DNA of 9,665 bases from Anaerolineales bacterium (GTDB lineage: Bacteria > Chloroflexota > Anaerolineae > Promineifilales > Promineifilaceae), in assembly GCA_020432595.1 (NCBI GenBank), contig JAGQGA010000155.1, positions 1 through 9,665 of the forward strand. Reading direction: 5' to 3'. Both the position numbers and the translations under genes were made by a program. Shown here in pieces: positions 6,033 through 9,665 of this stretch (its first letter is position 1; the number at the start of each line of letters is the position of its first letter). The notes beneath the pieces were generated by a model. The model ran no database searches. It had not been told where the DNA came from and saw only the letters and a list, made by a program, of their open reading frames with translations.

Positions 6033-7556
6033 CGATCCGGCCATGAGCAAGCCCACATATTCGCGGGTGGCTTCGCTGGCGGGAAGAATTTTGACAATGC
6101 GGCCGTCGAACATGACGGCGACGCGGTCGGCCAACCCCAATACTTCGTCAAGTTCGGCAGAAACGACAAGAACGGCCGTTCCTGCATCCCGCTGCGCCAC
6201 AATCTGGTTGTGAATAAACTCGATGGAGCCAACATCCACGCCGCGTGTCGGCTGGTTGGCAATGAGAAGCTGGGTGGGGCGGGAAAATTCGCGGGCGACA
6301 ATCACCTTCTGCTTGTTGCCGCCAGAAAGAGAACCCGCATGGGTATAAATGCTGGGGGTGCGAACGTCATATTCGGCCACAAGTTCGGTGGCTTTTTGGT
6401 CAATAACCGGCTGGTTTAGCACGGGGCCGTTGGCGTAGGGGGGCAGGTAATATTGGTTAAGGACGATGTTGTCGGCGATGGGGTAGCTTTTGACCAGGCC
6501 GTGTTTTTCGCGGTCTTCGGGAATGTGGGCCACGCCCAGTTCGGTCACTTGCCGGGGCAGCATGTCGGTGGCATCTGCGCCGCCGATGGTGACGCGGCCG
6601 CTTTTGATGGCGCGTAACCCGGTGATGCCTTCCACCAATTCACGTTGGCCGTTGCCCTGAATGCCGGCAATGCCAACGATTTCACCAGCACGCACCTGAA
6701 GGCTGAGGTGATCAACGGCCGTTTGTCCCCGATCATCCTCCACCACCAAGTCCGATACGTCCAGCACCACCTCGCCGGGGTGAGCTTCGTCTTTCTCAAC
6801 TCGCAGCAGCACCTCACGCCCCACCATCAGCGCGGCCAAACTTTCTTCGGTCGAGGTTTTGGGATCGGCCGTTCCCACCATTTTGCCACCACGCAGCACG
6901 GCGATGTCGTCGGCCACAGCCAGCACCTCTTTCAGCTTATGGGTGATGAAGATGATGGAGACCCCCTGCGCGGTGAGGTTGTGCATAATTTCAAACAGTT
7001 CGTCGGCTTCCTGGGGTGTTAAAACGGCAGTTGGCTCATCCAGAATCAAAATATCGGCCTTGCGATACAGCGCCTTAATAATTTCCGCTCGCTGCTGGAT
7101 GCCCACCGACAAATCCTTAATCGTGTCGTCGGGGTTGAGTGCCAAATTATATTTTTTTGAGAGTGCACGAATTTCCTCCGTCACCCTTTTGCGATCTAGC
7201 CGCCCCAACAGCGGCAGCCGGCTCAGAAAACCCCGCGTCTCCTCCACCCCCAGCATAATGTTTTCCGTCACCGTCATCACTGGCACCAGCATAAAATGTT
7301 GATGTACCATGCCAATACCAGCCGCAATGGCATCATTGGGCGAATCCATCTGCACCGGCTTGCCGTTGATCAAAATTTCGCCTTCAGTGGGATGATAGAG
7401 GCCATAGAGCATATTCATCAGCGTTGTTTTGCCCGCTCCATTTTCGCCCAGCAAGGCCAAAATCTTTCCTTTGTGCAGCGTCAAATTGACGGAATCATTC
7501 GCCACCACGCCGGGAAACCGCTTTGTCAATCCTCTTGCTTCAAGAACTGGTGTCAT
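6024..7556 (-). CDS. ABC importer ATPase, tandem-domain nucleoside/BMP type (NupO-like)
   Basis: A 510-residue double nucleotide-binding-domain ATPase that powers the importer at the cytoplasmic face. Domain 1 has Walker A GENGAGKT (37-44), Q-loop region HQH (85-87), signature LSVGIQQR (149-156), Walker B ILILDEPT (169-176) and switch His (H206). Domain 2 has a degenerate Walker A (GIQGNGQ, no Lys, about 298-304), an intact signature LSGGNKQK (410-417) and a changed Walker B (LLIANQPTRGVD, with N/Q where D/E are usual). One intact and one degenerate site is usual for RbsA/NupO-like proteins. The start MTPVLEARGLTKRF is chosen from family alignment; an earlier in-frame ATG (7613) would translate the heptamer array. 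No Shine-Dalgarno precedes it. Two AACGGCCGTT repeats are in frame as T-A-V (6171 and 6714). Confidence 0.95.
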   Translation of the reverse strand: MTPVLEARGLTKRFPGVVANDSVNLTLHKGKILALLGENGAGKTTLMNMLYGLYHPTEGEILINGKPVQMDSPNDAIAAGIGMVHQHFMLVPVMTVTENIMLGVEETRGFLSRLPLLGRLDRKRVTEEIRALSKKYNLALNPDDTIKDLSVGIQQRAEIIKALYRKADILILDEPTAVLTPQEADELFEIMHNLTAQGVSIIFITHKLKEVLAVADDIAVLRGGKMVGTADPKTSTEESLAALMVGREVLLRVEKDEAHPGEVVLDVSDLVVEDDRGQTAVDHLSLQVRAGEIVGIAGIQGNGQRELVEGITGLRAIKSGRVTIGGADATDMLPRQVTELGVAHIPEDREKHGLVKSYPIADNIVLNQYYLPPYANGPVLNQPVIDQKATELVAEYDVRTPSIYTHAGSLSGGNKQKVIVAREFSRPTQLLIANQPTRGVDVGSIEFIHNQIVAQRDAGTAVLVVSAELDEVLGLADRVAVMFDGRIVKILPASEATREYVGLLMAGSDQ

Positions 7557-7563
7557 AAGTTTT

Positions 7564-7625
7564 AGAGATTGGGGATTGGAGATTGGAGATTGCAAACGTT
7601 CATCAATCTCCAATCTCTAATCGCC
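7564..7625. repeat. Paired inverted heptamer arrays (GGAGATT / AATCTCC)
   Basis: The left arm is AGAGATT, GGGGATT, GGAGATT, GGAGATT (7564-7591). After a 13-base spacer the right arm is AATCTCC, AATCTCT, AATCGCC (7605-7625). The arms pair to a hairpin. The same unit family appears at 3816-3881. Here the array sits directly upstream of the ATPase start codon and downstream of the lipoprotein terminator. Confidence 0.85.
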
Positions 7626-7631
7626 AATGAA

Positions 7632-7672
7632 CAAAAAAAGGCCACCCATCGGCATGAGTGACCTTTTTTATT
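7632..7672 (-). terminator. Intrinsic terminator between lipoprotein and ATPase genes
   Basis: Minus-strand stem GGTCACTCAT / ATGGGTGGCC (two G-U pairs) with a GCCG loop, flanked by an A tract before and TTTTTTT after. The A and T flanks also allow function on the plus strand. Within the importer gene cluster it would leave most transcripts ending after the binding-protein gene, a common way to overproduce the binding protein. Confidence 0.88.
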
Positions 7673-7699
7673 TAATTCATTAGGCGATTGCGCCAGCCA

Positions 7700-8743
7700 T
7701 TACTGGGTATAGCCCGTGCTGATGGAGCCATCGGCCAAACCAGCTTGGGCGGTTTCAACGGCCGCTTTACACTCTGCCGGAACGGTGCTGTCCAGATCGT
7801 GATAGGGTGCCAGCCCCACGCCACCGTTAGCCACGGTCGCCAGGTTGATACCGGCCGCCAAGTTGCCATCAGCAAAAGCGCGAACCGCATCACCGGTCGC
7901 CACGTCCATGTTCTTGGCTGCGCTGGTGAGCAGCGAAGCAGCCACTTCAGGGTAGGTGTTGTATTGGTCAACGTCAACGCCGATGCCATACAAACCCGCT
8001 TCGTGAGCCGCCAACAGACCGCCGTTACCAGTGTTGCCACCGACACCAAAGATAATGTCAGCCCCTTCCGCGATTTGGGTTTCGCCAGCTTGCTTGCCGG
8101 TTGCCGGGTCGTTAAAGTCGGGGATGTAGACGTTCAGCGTTTCGATGCCGGCATTCTGCGCCTTGGCACCGTTCTGGTAGCCAACAACAAAGCGGACAAC
8201 GGGCGGGATTTCCATGCCGGAAACGGAGCCGATAACGCCAGATTCGCTGATACAGCCTGCCAGCGTGCCAGCCAAATACCCTACCTCGTCCTCGGCAAAG
8301 AGCAGGCTGGTGACGTTGCTCAGGCCACCTTCTTCGCTGTAGCAGTCGGCCACGCCTTCGTCACAGCCCGCACCGGGGAAGTAGCCAACGTCAACGATGG
8401 CGAATTTGACATCGGGGTTGGCTTTGGCGGCGGCGGCGGTGGCATCGCCCATCAGGAAGCCAACGGTAACGATCATGCCACACCCTTCGTTGACGAAGTT
8501 GTCAATATTCTTTTCGTAGTCGCTGGGGGATTCGGAAACGATGTAGGCAAACTCTAGCCCTTTTTCATCGGCCGCTTCACGAGCACCTTTGAGAGTAAAC
8601 TCGTTGAAGCTTTTGTCGTTTTCACCACCGGTGTCCAGCACAACGCACACTTTGTTGCTAGTGGCACCTCCGGTACAGGCGGCCAGGATGACGCTAAAAA
8701 TCATCAGAGCCACAACCACAGCACTTACTCGTTTTTGATACAT
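7700..8743 (-). CDS. BMP-family substrate-binding lipoprotein of the ABC importer (NupN/BmpA-like)
   Basis: Extracytoplasmic binding protein that captures the ligand, in this family usually purine or pyrimidine nucleosides, and delivers it to the permeases. The 347-residue precursor has a lipoprotein signal: basic MYQKR, a hydrophobic core, and lipobox L20-A21-A22-C23, so it is anchored by lipid at C23. Family hallmarks follow: VVLDTGGENDKSFNE, DNFVNEGCGMIVTVGF, FAIVDVGYF, FAEDEVGYLAGTLAG, IIFGVGGNTGNGGLLAA and GIGVDVDQY. A loop with two cysteines (GAGCDEGVADCYSEE) may hold a disulfide. The start at 8743 is set by GAGGAGAG upstream; a longer in-frame ATG at 8773 would read through that site. 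It is the first gene of the cluster, has its own promoter, and is followed by a terminator. Confidence 0.95.
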   Translation of the reverse strand: MYQKRVSAVVVALMIFSVILAACTGGATSNKVCVVLDTGGENDKSFNEFTLKGAREAADEKGLEFAYIVSESPSDYEKNIDNFVNEGCGMIVTVGFLMGDATAAAAKANPDVKFAIVDVGYFPGAGCDEGVADCYSEEGGLSNVTSLLFAEDEVGYLAGTLAGCISESGVIGSVSGMEIPPVVRFVVGYQNGAKAQNAGIETLNVYIPDFNDPATGKQAGETQIAEGADIIFGVGGNTGNGGLLAAHEAGLYGIGVDVDQYNTYPEVAASLLTSAAKNMDVATGDAVRAFADGNLAAGINLATVANGGVGLAPYHDLDSTVPAECKAAVETAQAGLADGSISTGYTQ

Positions 8744-8784
8744 TTCTATTTCTCTCCTCGAAATTCGGACCATTCTAAACTTTA

Positions 8785-8806
8785 GGCACAGGCTATGCCT
8801 TGTGCC
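8785..8806 (-). promoter_or_regulatory. Hairpin in the lipoprotein gene leader
   Basis: The minus-strand leader contains GGCAC-a-AGGC-ata-GCCT-GTGCC, nine base pairs with one bulged A, between the predicted transcription start and the ribosome site. It may stabilise the RNA or act as an operator. The leader is too short for a known nucleoside-sensing riboswitch. Confidence 0.45.
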
Positions 8807-8817
8807 ATTTGCCGCGA

Positions 8818-8846
8818 ATTATACTGATTTTCGCTATTCTTCAAAA
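8818..8846 (-). promoter_or_regulatory. Probable promoter of the ABC importer
   Basis: A perfect TATAAT -10 (8823-8818, minus strand) lies about 75 bp upstream of the lipoprotein start. The -35 is weak: TTTTGA at 17 bp or TTGAAG at 15 bp. A weak -35 could point to activator dependence. Confidence 0.6.
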
Positions 8847-8862
8847 TGCGGCGGGTCGTGAG

Positions 8863-8879
8863 GGCGTATGCCATACGCC
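8863..8879. repeat. Perfect 8+1+8 palindrome upstream of the importer promoter
   Basis: GGCGTATG-C-CATACGCC is a perfect inverted repeat just upstream of the importer promoter and a few bases from the stop codon of the hydrolase fragment. It may be an operator for the importer or a REP-like intergenic repeat. A single copy in the window cannot separate the two. Confidence 0.45.
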
Positions 8880-8880
8880 G

Positions 8881-9086
8881 CTACTGGGTGTGGTGCTGGA
8901 TGAAGCTTTGGATCATGTCCCAAACGGTGGTGTGGATGGATTCAAAGGGGCGCATGAGTTCATGCCCGGCATCGGGAAAGACCTCAATGTGCTTGTGGGG
9001 ACTGGGAATGAGGTCGTAGACTTTGCGATGGGTGCCGGGAAGGATGGCGGGGTCGTGGGCACCCTGGAAGATAAGAACGGCCGTTT
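8881..9086 (-). pseudogene. C-terminal remnant of an alpha/beta hydrolase
   Basis: About 68 codons read TAVLIFQGAHDP, then PHKHIEVFPDAGHELMRP, ending at TAG. This is the last part of the alpha/beta-hydrolase fold: the strand leading to the catalytic acid (GAHD) and the loop with the catalytic His (DAGHE). The nucleophile elbow (GxSxG) and all the N-terminal half are absent. The similarity stops at the AACGGCCGTT palindrome (9076-9085), beyond which the opposite strand encodes the end of an unrelated gene. An ATG at 9138 is in frame but lies within that other gene. It is most likely a rearrangement remnant; a chimeric assembly is also possible. Confidence 0.6.
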
Positions 9087-9337
9087 CCCCCAACCTCCCT
9101 CCCGCCACCACCGTTGAACTCGGAACCGGCCAAGCCACCAGCGTCGCCGACGTGGTGCGGCTTATCTACACACTTTTTGGCACAGGCGGCCACCCCCTCA
9201 TCGGCCGCCTGCCCGGTCGCCCCGGCGAAGAACCCACCCAGGTAGCCGATGTGGCACAAACCGCGGCGTTAATTGGCTGGAAAACGGCCGTTTCCCTCCC
9301 CGATGGACTCAGAAGAATAGTAACCGGTCATCAGTAA
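9087..9337 (+). pseudogene. C-terminal remnant of an NAD-dependent epimerase/dehydratase
   Basis: About 83 codons resemble the end of extended short-chain dehydrogenases acting on nucleotide sugars: NLPPATTVELGTGQATSVAD, then PGRPGEEPTQVADVAQTAAL, IGWKTAVSLPDGLRRIV. These correspond to the substrate-binding tail (GTG..TSV..V, RPGE, D...A..LGW, L.DGL). The Rossmann NAD-binding domain and the YxxxK catalytic site are missing. Similarity begins just after the palindrome at 9076-9085, facing the hydrolase remnant. A second AACGGCCGTT (9283-9292) encodes K-T-A-V in frame. The stop codon lies inside a heptamer repeat. An in-frame upstream ATG (9023) would add unrelated residues. Confidence 0.6.
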
Positions 9338-9393
9338 TCGGTAATCAGCCTACCACCCACTGTTTACTGTTTACTGTTTACTGTTTACTGTTT
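9332..9393. repeat. Heptamer arrays (CAGTAAT / ACTGTTT x5)
   Basis: CAGTAAT, CGGTAAT and a partial CAG (9332-9348) are followed, after a short spacer, by five perfect tandem copies of ACTGTTT (9359-9393). Read as TTTACTG, the second unit differs by one base from ATTACTG, the complement of the first, so the arms can partly pair. The TAA of the epimerase remnant is in the first unit. Confidence 0.88.
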
Positions 9394-9431
9394 ACCGGCA
9401 GTAGTACCCTTCCCCCACCCCCAAAGAACCA

Positions 9432-9460
9432 TTGTTCGCGTCCATACCCGCAACTACAAT
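9432..9460 (+). promoter_or_regulatory. Possible promoter of the sensor gene
   Basis: TTGTTC (9432-9437) and TACAAT (9455-9460) are separated by exactly 17 bp. The -10 matches 5 of 6 and the -35 matches 3 of 6. It lies about 75 bp upstream of the chosen start codon. Confidence 0.35.
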
Positions 9461-9473
9461 GCAGCCGATTACA

Positions 9474-9521
9474 CCACAATTTCGGCTAGACAGCGCTCAG
9501 CCCACCTAGTCCAAATTGTGG
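9474..9521 (+). promoter_or_regulatory. Inverted repeat next to the sensor gene ribosome site
   Basis: CCACAATTT (9474-9482) and AAATTGTGG (9513-9521) are exact reverse complements around a 30-base loop, in which GGCTAG and CTAGTCC can partly extend the stem. The 3' arm ends two bases before the GGAAG ribosome site, so it could be an operator just after the predicted start of transcription or a translational hairpin. Confidence 0.45.
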
Positions 9522-9535
9522 CCGGAAGTATAGGT

Positions 9536-9665
9536 ATGGTATCCACACAAAACAGTTCTGAGCCGGTTGCGCTTTTGGCGCAGCCCGGCAGCGATTCCCC
9601 TGCTTTTCCCCTCTACAGTCAGCTCAACCTTCGCACCAAGCTCATTCTACCCTACTTGCTATTAG
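9536..9665 (+). CDS. N-terminus of a membrane sensor protein, probably a histidine kinase (cut by window)
   Basis: Only 43 codons are visible. A hydrophilic N-terminal tail (MVSTQNSSEPVALLAQPGSD) is followed by LNLRTKLILPYLLL, where the basic LRTKL directly before a hydrophobic segment is typical of the first transmembrane helix of HAMP-containing sensor kinases and some cyclases. The start is supported by GGAAG seven bases upstream. The catalytic part lies outside the window, so kinase versus cyclase or chemoreceptor cannot be settled. Confidence 0.5.
   Translation, partial: MVSTQNSSEPVALLAQPGSDSPAFPLYSQLNLRTKLILPYLLL

Noticed and set aside
3816..7625. Inverted heptamer arrays as insertion-sequence ends
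   Set aside because: There is no transposase between or near them, the spacers are only 10-42 bases, and no target duplications are visible.
7688..8557. Long plus-strand open frame opposite the lipoprotein gene
   Set aside because: It mirrors a clearly conserved BMP lipoprotein on the minus strand and has no recognisable domain or ribosome site.
8744..8811. Purine or other nucleoside riboswitch in the lipoprotein leader
   Set aside because: The predicted leader is only about 70 nt with a single simple hairpin, and none of the conserved purine-riboswitch bases were found.
9332..9393. CRISPR array
   Set aside because: The repeat period is 7 bp without unique spacers; no cas genes are present.

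Overview
The window is moderate-GC bacterial chromosomal DNA. The gene set and signals best fit a Chloroflexota (Anaerolineae-like) genome: an archaeal-type aspartyl-tRNA synthetase under a T-box leader, GreA, a BMP-family nucleoside-type ABC importer, an AhpD-like protein with an in-frame TGA, and a dense population of short intergenic repeats. The phylum is an inference from gene content; no rRNA or other decisive marker is present.

Layout. Positions 1-1061 (minus) hold most of an aspartyl-tRNA synthetase whose 3' end runs off the window. It is preceded (about 1062-1563) by a near-consensus promoter and a T-box leader with an Asp (GAC) specifier and two tandem, sequence-related terminators. 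greA lies at 1564-2037 (minus). Positions 2038-2664 are mostly non-coding, with several palindromes and hairpins. A Nudix-like protein with a degenerate Nudix box is at 2665-3195 (plus). It converges on, and overlaps by 11 bp, a minus-strand AhpD/carboxymuconolactone-decarboxylase-like gene (3185-3808). In that gene the second Cys of the CxxC motif is an in-frame TGA followed by a SECIS-like hairpin, so it is a probable selenoprotein. Upstream on the same strand is a complete nucleoside/BMP-type ABC importer read from high to low coordinates: lipoprotein (8743-7700), terminator, double ATPase (7556-6024), permease 1 (5916-4801) and permease 2 (4799-3882). The right end (8881-9337) has the C-terminal remnants of an alpha/beta hydrolase (minus) and an NAD-dependent epimerase/dehydratase (plus), abutting head to head at a repeated palindrome. 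The start of a plus-strand membrane sensor, probably a histidine kinase, begins at 9536 and runs off the window.

Two repeat systems overlay the genes. (1) The 10-bp palindrome AACGGCCGTT occurs nine times exactly, in coding and non-coding DNA (about 0.01 expected by chance). (2) Four gene-edge regions carry paired, inverted arrays of 7-bp units (GGAGATT/AATCTCC or CAGTAAT/ATTACTG and variants). Several touch or supply the stop codons of adjacent genes.

How the genes work together: the BMP lipoprotein, ATPase and two permeases should form one importer for nucleosides or related ligands. The internal terminator after the lipoprotein gene would favour excess binding protein. The selenoprotein is the last gene in that direction and may be co-transcribed. 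The synthetase is expected to be induced when uncharged tRNA-Asp accumulates.
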